This document shows, in pieces, positions 54,190 through 64,000 of a DNA stretch of 64,000 bases. The position numbers and the translations under genes were made by a program. Numbering within the stretch: the first letter of the stretch is position 1; each line of letters opens with the position of its first letter. The stretch comes from Isoetes taiwanensis (lineage: Eukaryota; Streptophyta; Lycopodiopsida; Isoetales; Isoetaceae). Below the pieces are notes generated by a model. That model was not told the DNA's origin, searched no databases, and was given only the letters and a program-made list of their open reading frames with translations. The DNA is taken from NCBI GenBank assembly GCA_021234155.1, contig JAJEKV010000041.1:4146829-4210828 (forward strand), written 5' to 3'.

Positions 54190-55450
54190 CAGAACTTAGC
54201 CCTAGCATCCTCTTCAAAAGCGGGGAGTATGCACAATCTTCGTGGGATAGTGGTTTTAGCGGCCAGATGGAGTAGCAACAACAACAGAGGTCGCAGAGTA
54301 TTGGCGTAAGGGACAACAGAGGGTAATGGAGACACAACAGAGGTAGGAGGCACAGAGGAAGAAGGGACCATTGCAGGGCGATCTCTTTTAGCACGAAAAT
54401 TTGCAAATAAAGCAAGTTGAGGAAATAAATCAGCAAGCTGAGGGCCATTGAGCAACTGCAAAGCATACTTCAGAAAGATAGGGCCACTTTTCACAACCAC
54501 ACAGTCAATCAGGAAGACCGCGACCAGAAGGAAGAGAAACACAAATTTTAGCACCATCAACAATAGAATGGGCCAGATGAGTACCCAGACCATTAGCAAT
54601 ACTGATAAGAAACTCCGGCACCAAGAGATCAGGAGGAAGATTAGGAATAGAAAACCAACATGGCATCCTAAGAGCAGGAGTCATACCAGGAGAAAATCTA
54701 GGCGAGTAAGGCTGGTACAAAATATAATCACTCCACATTGGGTCCACACCACGTGCCACCAGTTGCTCAACAGCCACAGCATCATCAAAAACGATCAAAA
54801 AGAACTTCTTATCCAGCATCTTTAAAGTACGATAAGGTGGCAACCCTAATCTCCGAAGATGACCAGTCAACCAATAGCCAAGCTTCCTACTATCAAGAAA
54901 TGCTCCAATATATTGACCAACCACACTAAACGACAACAAGTTACTAATACACTTCTTGTGTAAGTCATGATCAATCTCGACCACATTGTACCCAGACGCT
55001 TGAAGAGTATTCTTACACATTTCAGGCTGATAGAAAACTTCAACAGAAGGTAACTGAAGTTCCAACTGTGTCTCCTTTGCTCGCAACTCACCCAAAAGAT
55101 TACTAAGATCTCTTTTATTATCCTGAATCATCACATCAATAGCTGTAGCAACACGCCAGACGTAGTTGAAGAAGAAAGTCCTTCTTGATCCAATCACTAA
55201 AGCGCCCCTCGCTAGCATTTACTCCAGAAGTTGAGGACCTCCAAGGAAGTGGACGAGACTGATCTTTGTTAGAATTGACACCCGCTGGCGCCGAGGCACC
55301 ATCCACAGAAGCATTACCGCTATTCAAAGCACTTGTACTCTTGATTGCACCAGGTGGGGGTGCCAAAACAGGAAAATCAGCATCTTGAAAGACATTCTCA
55401 CTATAAGCCAAAGGGTTAACATGCAATGCCAAATTTGCCCCCCCGCACCC
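54190..55450 (-). pseudogene. LINE ORF1 (DUF4283-like RNA-binding protein)
   Basis: The N-terminal part (55432-55136) is Ser/Ala/Pro-rich. After a frame change the main block reads LSFSVVGQYIGAFLDSRKLG, PPYRTLKMLDKKFFLIVF and MPCWFSIPNLPPDLLVPEFL. This is the DUF4283-type domain common in plant LINE ORF1 proteins, which coat the element RNA. A frame change near 54500 separates a hydrophilic tail. Confidence 0.75.
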
Positions 55451-55712
55451 TATGGATGGATCTGGGAGGTTTTGCAGCGCAAATTGGAAGTTGACGCCAT
55501 AGAGCCGAAACTGTCAGGGCCGAAAAGGCAATCAGCCGGAACCTAAAACCTGCGATGCCACACACCGTTGGAAAGAGCTCTGAATCAGCTTTCCAACGAG
55601 CCAAAGAACACCGTAATCCGAGGTCTGTAGCTCAAGATATGAGCACAAACGTAAAGCAGCCTCCGGCAGAAACCCTAGGGCGCATCCATCCTTACCTTCA
55701 TCCGATTATGAC

Positions 55713-55768
55713 GATCCATTCATGTATTCTACATTTCAACGATCCATTCATGTATTCTACATTTCAAC
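55713..55768 (+). repeat. Two 28-bp tandem units at the LINE 5' boundary
   Basis: GATCCATTCATGTATTCTAC plus ATTTCAAC is repeated exactly twice. One copy carries the right-hand target duplication. Confidence 0.95.
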
Positions 55769-56094
55769 GAGAGTATACATTTCTATACAATTCATTGCTT
55801 TTCTTTATTCATTTCTTCTTGCGTATTCACTGCACTTCCTGAACAAATTTCAGTTGTGTCCCACTTTTGGAAATCTACACTTGTTTCCCAGCATTGTTAG
55901 ATGCTTCGCTAAAGGATTGCACATCCTTTCTCAATCTCCACAATTTGTCTATATTTTTTTTCCTCGACGACCTTAAAGTAAAAACTCCTTAAGGGCAACC
56001 CCCTGTGCAATAGCACTTTGTTTCTTTCCCTACGGCACAAGTAAGGGAGTTTTTTTTTTTACTATAGAGACATTTTACAACTGTCATATCAGAC

Positions 56095-56746
56095 CCAGAT
56101 TCTACTGAGCTGGAAGTTCTTACCTGGACGAATTGCAGAAGCCCACAAAAGCAAAGTTTTCGAGTTTTGACATTTCATTACAGCCTGACAATTTCTGATA
56201 TGGTGGCAACAATCAAAGATTTTACTACCAAGCAAGATCCCCTGAGAGTTTGCTGGTTCTTTATTAAAAATCTGCCATCTGTACCTAGCTGTGTATTCTT
56301 GAAGAAGTGACATAACATGAGTGGAATAGTGGCGTTGGAATTTAGGGTGGGAGATCGCGAGTCGATTGCCAACAGACTGTCATTTAATGGAATCTGAACC
56401 TTAGACGTGTTATAAATATGATGTGGCATCATAGAATGGTGTCATATAATGAGGCCCGGATTCTATTGAACGACAGTCTGTTAACAATCGACTTGCGATC
56501 TCCCACCTTAAATGTTCCACTCATGTTTCGCCACTTCTTCAAGAATACACAACTAGATCCAGATGGCAGATTTTTAACAAAGAATCAGCAAACTCCGAGG
56601 GGATCTTTCCCGACAGTAAAGTCTTTGATTATTGCTGCCACATCAGGAACTACTGGGCTATAATAGAATGTCAAAACTTAAAAACTTTGCTATTGTGGGC
56701 TTCTACAATTCGTCAAGGTAAGAACTTTCGGCTCAGTGGAATATGG
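56095..56746. repeat. Head-to-head inverted duplication with ~300-bp arms
   Basis: The left arm (about 56095-56398) and right arm (about 56456-56746) are imperfect reverse complements separated by a ~57-bp loop. Both arms encode the same peptide-like string outward from the centre (LLNDSLLTIDLRSPTLN, MFRHFFKNTQLDPDGRFLTK, then VKSLI), left on the minus strand and right on the plus strand. The source is probably a gene or transposon fragment that I cannot identify. A transcript would fold into a long hairpin. Confidence 0.88.
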
Positions 56747-58260
56747 ACCTTATTTTTATCAATTTTCAAATAAGACATGTCTCAATAATATGCGACATAT
56801 CATGTAACATTTTCCACTTACATTTTTTTATCTTTTATTACTTCAACGTAGCAATATTTTTTGACACAGAAATGACACAACAAACAACAGTATTGGAGAG
56901 GGCATTTGGTATACTGGTGACCAACAAAGGAATTAACTGTGAGCAATAGATGAATCCTTAAATATAAGCTAAACCTCTGCACTGGTAAAATTCTAAGACT
57001 CCTTCTTAGATATGACTTTTATCAAAAGCTACTGTAGTATACCTAGTACATATAATCGCCGTTGTCTTCAATCTGCTGCCATCTAGATTGATGTCAGATT
57101 TACATGCTACAAATAAGTCTGCAAGTATGCGAATAAAGTTTTTGTACATATTAGATCTATGTCGTAATGTTGATGAACATGGCATCTATGCTCTTCTACT
57201 ATCATCTGATTTTAATCATGACCATGAGCTTGCGCTATGCCCTCATATGCACTTGGCGATCCTTGAAAAATAAAAGCAGTCTGTAGAATATGAATCATAA
57301 ATTGACCCAACACTTTCTGTTGAATGGTAAAATGAATGTTCTTATGAAGTGCAGACATTATTATTCTTCTCACACTGCTCAAAAACTGCTGATACAAACA
57401 GAAAATAAGACTTGAAGAACAAATGATCTTTGAACAAATCTCATGGATCATCATTTGCTTCAGTTTGGTCTCAAATGCCTCAAAACAGAAGACATTATTA
57501 GCACCTCAATATAACAGAGAGGGTAGTTAACCAAGATGGATTTAAAGCACTACAAATATTGGGTTCCTTAGTTTTACAAAGCAATAAAAAAGGCTACAGT
57601 TTTGCTGCTTTTTAAAATTGCCTCCTTAAGATGGACTTAAAATGAATATCTCTTTTCTAATAGCATTGCATTAAAAAATCTATCCTATTCTATTCTATTC
57701 TATTAGAAGGAATGAATGCCCCCTGCAAGATAAAGAGTACATAGCCAGAATAAAACATCCAAATACAAAAAAAAGATACAAACCTCAGAGGCAAGGTACT
57801 AAAAAATGGTAAAAGCATCGACTCAGTTTGCATTTGAGTAAAAGGATCTTATATTCAGATATGCTACAATCATCATATTTTCTTCTCTTCATATGATATA
57901 ACAAACAACTGCACAAGTTCACATGTGATTTTAGGCAAATATGTAGCATAATAACAGGGGTTTTTTGTGATTTTGTACGCTTTTTTGCATGGTTTTCCTA
58001 TGATTTCAGTGTTGTATTCATTGGGCCATACTAAATAGTACTTCTAGAGAGTGCAGCTTTTTTGGAGCATCGATCTTTTTAGCTTCAACAATCTAATTGA
58101 TATGCATGAAATTAGAAAAGTTCTCTTCTCTCAAAAGTTCTTCTGCTGGTTTTTCGATCCGTCCTGTTGAACAATTCATTCAACAGTTGTGATATGCAAG
58201 ATTTTTGTTTCTTGTTTGCTAACAATGTTTTTTTGTTGTAATCTTATTTGATCTTAATGC
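56747..58260. other. No gene recognised
   Basis: AT-rich sequence with a (CTATT)n microsatellite at about 57680-57705. Open stretches have no domains. Confidence 0.45.
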
Positions 58261-58283
58261 TACATATTAGCATGAGCATGAGC

Positions 58284-58452
58284 TAGATATTCATAAGGAA
58301 ATCCGTTCTTCATTCTGTTTCACAGATATTCAAGAAAATCCGTCCTTCATTCTGTTTCACAGATATCTCATGGCAGATATTAAAACAGATATTCAACAAA
58401 ATCCGTCCTTCATTCTGTTTCACAGATATTTCATGGCAGATATTTCATGATC
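58284..58452 (+). repeat. Tandem units around AAATCCGTCCTTCATTCTGT
   Basis: AGATATTCA-AAAATCC and GT-CTTCATTCTGTTTCAC occur three times. The last two are joined by AGATAT-TCATGGCAGATAT, giving ~63-bp units. Confidence 0.9.
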
Positions 58453-59169
58453 CGTTGTTATTCTGTTGTTTTATTACTTGGTCTTGCTTTTCGGAATTTA
58501 AAACCTGCAGGCAAATATCTAGCATGGTAAACTGCAGATGGAGACAGATCTTGAAGCTTTCCTTTATGTTTATATTCCTTAACTTTTCCTTTTGTTTAGC
58601 ATTTCCCTGAATATGTAGCCTGCCATAGCAGGAATCTGCATGCCAGGGCCAATCCAGAACTTCAGACCATTGTTTTTTCGCTGCCACAAAGCCGATTACC
58701 ACACAGCCAGGGCCATTACCACACAGCCGGATTGTCTCAGAAGAATACCATAACCTCTGATTTGGCTTCAACCCGGCAGTTTCATGCAGCATTCACGCTT
58801 CAATCCGCAGCATTCATGCTCCAGAAATCGATCCAGCAGCTTGGATCTGCTGTAGGACGGTCTTTACCCCCTGATCTCGCAACAACACAGAAAAATACGG
58901 CCCCCAGAGCCATGTCTTCGAGCATGCACACTGCCATCGCTGCCATCGTGGAATTCTGAAACCCTAACCCTGCCCTAAATCGAAAAGTGTCCAAAAAAAC
59001 AACCTTTAACCTTGGAAAAAAAAAATGTAACCCTTGCTACATATTAGTATTACAAGTTTGCTACATATTAGTATGTTTGTCATATTGTTTTTAAAATTAC
59101 TAGTTATTAACAATTGTGTTTTTTTTTTTAATGGTAGATATTAGTTCCAGATATTACAAAGAGGCGAAT

Positions 59170-59477
59170 GACACGAAACAGACGAGGCCCAGGCTCAACA
59201 TCACGAACAACCACCACCTCCATATGGCGAGGACCCTATTGACGTTATGTCGTTGTGGATAGTTGGATATATCAATGACATGCGATCATCTATGCAACAA
59301 ATCCGTAACGCATTGAACTCAATTGAGAACTTCATACTTGATGCACACATTCATTTGGACATGGATCAGCGGAGGCAATTACGTGCACAAGTAAACACGC
59401 TAACTGCCCTCTGCAGACTGTTTGATAGGCAAATCAACCAACATATGCATCGTATCTTAAGCCGCTATCCATTTTGA
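59170..59477 (+). CDS. Possible terminal exon of a small unknown protein
   Basis: A reading frame from about 59172 (QAQHHEQPPPPYGEDPIDVM) runs to a TGA at 59475 through an amphipathic helical stretch (MQQIRNALNSIENFILDA, QLRAQVNTLTALCRLFD). It is preceded by a T-rich tract and AG dinucleotides that could serve as an acceptor. I recognise no family; it could be the end of a transposon accessory gene. Confidence 0.3.
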
Positions 59478-59479
59478 GT

Positions 59480-60440
59480 GCTTCAAAATTGCTTTAACAC
59501 TTTTGCTGTCTTCCATGACTTAATAAATTTTAAAATAATATGCTTTTAAAGCGTATGTAATTAAATTACATTATCAAGTTCTTTAATTTTCAAGTTCTTT
59601 CGTATGTTTGCTTTTCTTAGGGCCCGAAGGGCCCAATTTTTTTTTTTAGTATAACAACCAACACATAATTAAAATTAACATTAACTAACACAACCATTGG
59701 GTCCAACACATTTACATTAAAATCCCCCTTAAACCCCCTTTGGTTTGGGTGCATATTCACATGGGGGGTGACGTAGGGCAGCGAGAGCTGTTGGATAGGC
59801 ATATTCACCCCTTATTCCTTAATCTACACCGTACGTAAAGTTCTCGTTTGTGGGGTATACAAGTACAAGATTTGCTATACTGTATAACAAGATTTGTGGG
59901 GTAGTAAATTCTCTCAAATTTATCACATTTATGGTTGAATTCAAACCAATCACAAAGAATAGCCTAGCAAATGAATTTACCGTGTCGTTGGCTGAAATCG
60001 AACTATTCACAAACCATTTGGAACTTGCAAATCAAAGTCAGAGCCTCTATCAGAAATCTAATCTACAACCAAAGATTACATATCCTCCTGAACTTGGCAT
60101 GTATTTCTTCGAACATTATTAAGTAACACTTTCCAAATCCATGTAAATGGTTTCATTTTCAAGAGTTTGGCATAGTATTGTTTGGTAGTGATAACACTGA
60201 AGCAGTGGATACCTTCGCTACAATGGACTATTGTATGCATTATTTTTCATGAAGATGCATCCTTCTCTAACAATGGTAAGAAGAAACATAAAAGCAGCAG
60301 GGTTCATCGTATTGTCCAAGAGCACGGTCAACTATAATTAAGTCAGCTACGTGAGAACTTACATACCTCATTGCCTGTCTTGAAGCATCAACAACAAATA
60401 CCATCTAAACCAATCTTCAAAGCTGGTAGACTTATTAGAC
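59480..60440. other. No gene recognised
   Basis: AT-rich sequence with scattered short open stretches and no recognisable motif. Confidence 0.4.
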
Positions 60441-60459
60441 CTTGTAAGTCAATAAGAAG

Positions 60460-61087
60460 CATCAGAGGACTTGCAACAGAAGGTACAGACTTTGGTGTTA
60501 GCTAAATTGGACTTCACAACACCAGTTGTTGTCACTGCTGCACATAGGGTTGGAGCATTGCAGCCCCACCACCCGCGCATAGTAAAATTTACAGTGCGAA
60601 ATTTGAGTACTAAAATGGATATCCTCAAGCAGGCCAAGCAATTGAAAGGACATCTCTCTATCTGGATTTTGATCTTACTAAGTTTCAACAGTTAGCCAGA
60701 CGGCAGAATTTGCAAAAGGTCCAGGACATTCAAAAGAATGGTGGTAAAGCTACACTGATTCGTGGAAAACTACGTATTTTTACACCATCACATGCAACCT
60801 TTGCTGACGCCTTTCATCATGCTAAGGCCAATCATACTGCTGGTGTTAAAGTCCATTCTCCCATTTCCCATGCACACACCAACGCTGCAAATGCGCCTCG
60901 TGTTGTTCCATCTTCTGCATCCACCACATCTTCTTCTGCTCAAGGCCATTCCTCTCACGTTGTTGCTAATGGTACCCTTGATGCTGCTGCTGCTGCTGCT
61001 GATGTTGCTGCTACTGCTGCCGCTGCCGCCTCCATTGCTCCAGCCTCCTCAGTTCGCACTGCTCATACCTCAAATGTACCTTCCTAG
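60460..61087 (+). pseudogene. LINE ORF1, frameshifted
   Basis: The first frame has VVVTAAHRVGALQPHHPRIV and DILKQAKQLKGHLS, an L1 ORF1p-like RRM/C-terminal pattern. After a shift near 60670 the second frame (60710-61087) continues QKVQDIQKNGGKATLIRGK and ends in an Ala/Ser-rich tail with long alanine runs, followed by a TAG directly before ORF2. Confidence 0.75.
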
Positions 61088-61090
61088 GAA

Positions 61091-61771
61091 ATGTGCCTTC
61101 GGTTGGTGTCTTGGAATTATCGAGGTTTTCCCTGGCGTAAAGGTGATGGCTTGAATCCCATTGCAAAAGATATGGATATCCTTCTGCTCATGGAAACGTG
61201 GGAGCATTCAGCCAAACGGCTACCTCATTTTACAAGCTATCAATTCTTTTCATTATTTAATGAATGTCATGGGCAACGAGGTTGCGGTGGAGTTGCTTGC
61301 TATTTCAAGGATGCCCTTGCTCCATATATCACGCTTCATAAAGCTGATAGATATAATCGCTACATGTGGATCAAACTTCATTGCCACAATAGTAGTACCA
61401 TTTTTGTTGCTGCCTGTTACTTCCCACCTATATCATCACCTTTTTATGATGAATATGATGTCGCTCGCAGTGATCCCTATGGTGATCTTTATGATGACAT
61501 TGCTCAATTCAAACAGTTGGGGCATGTTATTCTTCTTGGTGATTTCAATGCTCGCACTGCTGAAATGCAACCTGCTCAACTCATACGTGAGGATGTTCGT
61601 GACCCTTTATGGATGTCTGCTAATGATACAGTCTTTCCACATTCATCGCCTGATGCTAACAAACCCGTCTCAACATTTGGAAGGGAGCTCATCCAGTTGT
61701 GTGAAGTCTTTGAGATGGTACTTTGTAATGGCTTAGAGCAATGGCCACACTCTAAAGGTATTACATGCTGA
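61091..61771 (+). pseudogene. LINE ORF2 endonuclease domain
   Basis: It starts four bases after the ORF1 stop with MCLRLVSWNYRGFPWRKGDG. Motifs DILLLMETWE (E), CGGVACYF, FVAACYFPP and VILLGDFNART (D-x-N) follow, then a TGA after GITC. The final SDH motif is in the next stretch (HRDEEIKSDHYP region near 61870) in another frame. Confidence 0.9.
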
Positions 61772-62589
61772 CAGGATAGGCAGGGTGGTGGTACTAGTAT
61801 TGTTGATTATGTCATTTCCCAAGTGCAAGCCTTGGATCTCATTTCAGATTTTCGAAAAGGCATAGAGATGAGGAGATAAAATCTGATCACTATCCACTTT
61901 ATTTATCATTAAAGTGGCAGCTTCCACCTCTTCAACCCATTGCTATCCGGGGCTCCCGCCCTTCGCGCTTAAACGACTTATTCTAGATCTTTTGAATATG
62001 AATGCAGGACACTAGCTTCACAGCTTGCGGTATTTTGGATTACCCAACTCTTCAAGAGCGTAATGCAAAGATTTGCCGATGCTTTGCTTACTTCTGCGTC
62101 TCTTGCTTTGGTACACGCGACTTCCGGTGTTGCTCATCTTTGGTAAGAAATCCTTTCCTAGAAATGCCTGGTTTGATGAAGACCGCAAGCAACTTAAAAA
62201 AACAATTCGCGAACGATAGTTGAGCCGGATCTGCCGACATAATGCCATTTAGAATTATAAGTCCGCTTTTGAAGTGCAAGAAGGCACGCTTTGTTCTTGA
62301 GCATCAAAGCACATGTTTGAATTATCGCTACGGAGCCTCGGACCTTCCGGCATAAAATATTATATCGACCACCTCCTACCCTTGGACATATTTCTATGCA
62401 AAGAATGGGATGGATTGGTCCACTTATATGATCATCCTGGGTCCTTAATTACGTTGCCTCCTTTGGTAGGTGATTTTCTTCAATTCACGAGAGGAGGAAG
62501 TCAAAGAAGGATCTAGCGCATCTACCAAATGGCAAGTCTCCGGATCTTCAAGGTTTGCAAAGCGAATCGCTTAAAATGGGGGTCCGCTA

Positions 62590-63900
62590 TTGCTTCCAAT
62601 CATCACTACTCTTTTAAATCAAGCTTTGCAAGAAGGCGTGCCAGAAACTTGGGCTGTCAGTAAGGTCGTACCAATTTACAAAGTAAGTGATAAGCATGAC
62701 CCTTCTAATTATCGCATGATCATGGTAAGTTCCATATTTTCAAAGCTCTTAGCCAGTCTTCTTCGAGAAGCGCTTGACATCATGGGCGTAACATACCGGT
62801 GTATGCGTCTTTGTAGGACGAAAGTGGCTTTTGTCCATGCCATTCTACAATAGACCATATTTTCACATTGCGCATGCTTATTGAACATAGTCAAAGTTTG
62901 AAACAAGACCTCTATATATGTTTTGTGGATTTTACTTCTGCTTTTGATACAGTACCACGCGAACTTCTTTGGCAGCGCTTGCAGGCACTTGGGGTTTCAC
63001 AAGATCTTCAAAATGCAGTTTATCGGCTCTATGAAAGGGTTTTTGCTAAATTTCCAGCATCAGGTCCTCAAATCACTAGCACTATTGGAGTTCGTCAGGG
63101 TTGCCCTTTATCTCCTACACTCTTTGGCTTGTACTGGAAGAATGGCTTGATAATCATGGCGGCGGAGGTCCACATTTGGCATACTATATCATTAGGCAAC
63201 TCATGTATGCTGATGATGTTTCACTTCTGGCACATACCGCTGCTAGTATGCAAAGAACATTTATATGCTCTGCACGCTTTTGTGAGAACACAGTCTCGTG
63301 TTAATCTCCAAAAGACCAAGCTTTTGGTAGTTCAATCTTCTCACAATGTTCCCCTATGCACTATGATAGCCGCTGGTTGAAGTTGTAGATAGCTACAAGT
63401 ATCTTGGTGTAGAATTCTCAGAAGAACACACTTTGGGAACAAAGTATTACCAAGCGGGTGGTCACTGGATGGAGAGCACTTTATGCAATGCAAAACAATG
63501 GTTTTCAAGCAGAAATTCATGATTACACGGAAAGCCCACTTGTTTCGGGCTTTGGTAGAGTCTGCTTTTATTGTATCCGGCGTGTGGGGGCACGCCATTA
63601 GTGCTAGTGCTTGGGAGAGCTTGGAGCTGGTGCAAAAGTCCTTTCTCACTTACAGCCTCGGTTAAAACAACGGTTGCCCTATGCTATTCTTTTACAAGAG
63701 ACAGGTTTTTGGCCTCTTCAACATTCTGCCATGAAGTACCATCTCCACTATATCTGCAAGGTGCACCACATGGATGATGTTAGATATCCTGTTCTTGCAC
63801 TTGCCATGGCTGAATCTCCTCAGTGTTTGAAACGATGTTGGAAAGAGCATTGCACTACATGGTTTGCCCGTTGGGGTGCAACCGCAGCAAACCTTTGCTG
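62590..63900 (+). pseudogene. LINE ORF2 reverse transcriptase, fragmented
   Basis: The RT blocks are: VPETWAVSKVVPIYKVSDKH, PSNYRMIMVSSIFSKLLASL, a frame change near 62850, YICFVDFTSAFDTVPREL (first catalytic D), TIGVRQGCPLSPTLFGL, a frame change near 63140, then LMYADDVSLLAHT (YADD box). Downstream pieces (YKYLGVEFSEEH near 63400; AILLQETGFWPLQHSAMKYH near 63680) belong to the connection region. At least four frame breaks make it inactive. Confidence 0.92.
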
Positions 63901-64000
63901 ATGATTGCCGATTCGATCCCGAGCTTTTGCAACAATATCTCAATGGTCGTTTTTCTCAAAAGATATGGGACGCAGTTACTTTGGCCCAAGTGAAAACTGG

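Larger units (their letters stand above)
49887..55721 (-). mobile_element. Near full-length L1-type LINE (~5.8 kb)
   Basis: On the minus strand it has ORF1, ORF2 (endonuclease, reverse transcriptase, zf-RVT) and a poly(A) tail of about 20 nt (T-run 49887-49906). The flanks ATGTATTCTACATTT occur left of the tail (from 49874) and at 55722-55736, a target-site duplication of about 15 bp. The right flank is itself part of a 28-bp tandem duplication, so the exact 5' end is ambiguous by one unit. Multiple frame changes in both ORFs indicate an old copy. Confidence 0.9.
60449..63999 (+). mobile_element. Plus-strand LINE, 3' end outside the window
   Basis: ORF1 and ORF2 lie in order on the plus strand, with many frame changes. 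The element is unrelated in detail to the 49.9-55.7 kb LINE: its ORF2 is of the L1/Tx1-like or jockey-like EEP-RT type with a VDFTSAFDTVPRELLW block and no visible zf-RVT before the window ends. The 5' boundary is uncertain and could lie upstream. Confidence 0.85.

Noticed and set aside
54115-54825. Plus-strand open frames across the LINE
   Set aside because: They are antisense shadows of the minus-strand ORF1.

Overview
This window looks like nuclear DNA of a land plant. The evidence is pentatricopeptide-repeat (PPR) gene debris, a plant-style receptor-kinase fragment, plant-type tRNA-iMet primer sites in two LTR elements, a zf-RVT LINE, and hAT, PIF/Harbinger and CACTA-like DNA transposons. 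A large, repeat-dominated, seed-free plant genome such as a fern would fit, but that placement is inference. I see no intact, confidently functional protein gene, no rRNA or tRNA gene, and no bacterial or organellar features. Nearly everything is a mobile element, a pseudogene or a structured repeat.

Left part (1-5 kb): fragments of unknown minus-strand exons, a frameshifted PPR pseudogene and a frameshifted secreted ricin-B-type lectin pseudogene. Central-left part (5-27 kb): one ancestral minus-strand gene ending in an FCP1/NIF-type phosphatase-like domain has been split by two nested insertions. A 10.45-kb LTR retrotransposon (7476-17928) sits inside an exon, with near-matching target-site duplications GAAAT/GAAAC. 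A 5.63-kb hAT transposon (18647-24272) sits inside an intron, with a perfect 8-bp duplication TTCCTCTG. Removing the LTR element restores the reading frame across the junction. The ancestral parts of this locus (5.5-6.9, 24.3 and 25.7-27.0 kb), but neither inserted element nor the rest of the window, carry about fifteen copies of a short near-perfect palindrome (half-site TTTCTCGACTCG plus its reverse complement). These accompany tandemly triplicated foldback units. This locus-restricted palindrome family is the most unusual feature of the window.

Middle part (28-43 kb): a plus-strand DUF7869-type transposase-like pseudogene interrupted by a MITE with perfect 22-bp inverted ends; a receptor-like kinase fragment with a DUF642-like ectodomain; a minus-strand PIF/Harbinger transposase; a complete but decayed Ty3/gypsy chromovirus with 218/185-bp LTRs and a perfect 5-bp target duplication TTGGA; and a 5'-truncated LINE.

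Right part (45-64 kb): a 3.4-kb transposase-less CACTA-like element with subterminal TGGACCA motifs and a nested LINE-ORF1-derived insert; a near full-length minus-strand LINE (49.9-55.7 kb) with poly(A) tail and a target duplication; a ~650-bp head-to-head inverted duplication able to form a long hairpin; and a plus-strand LINE of another lineage running off the window end.
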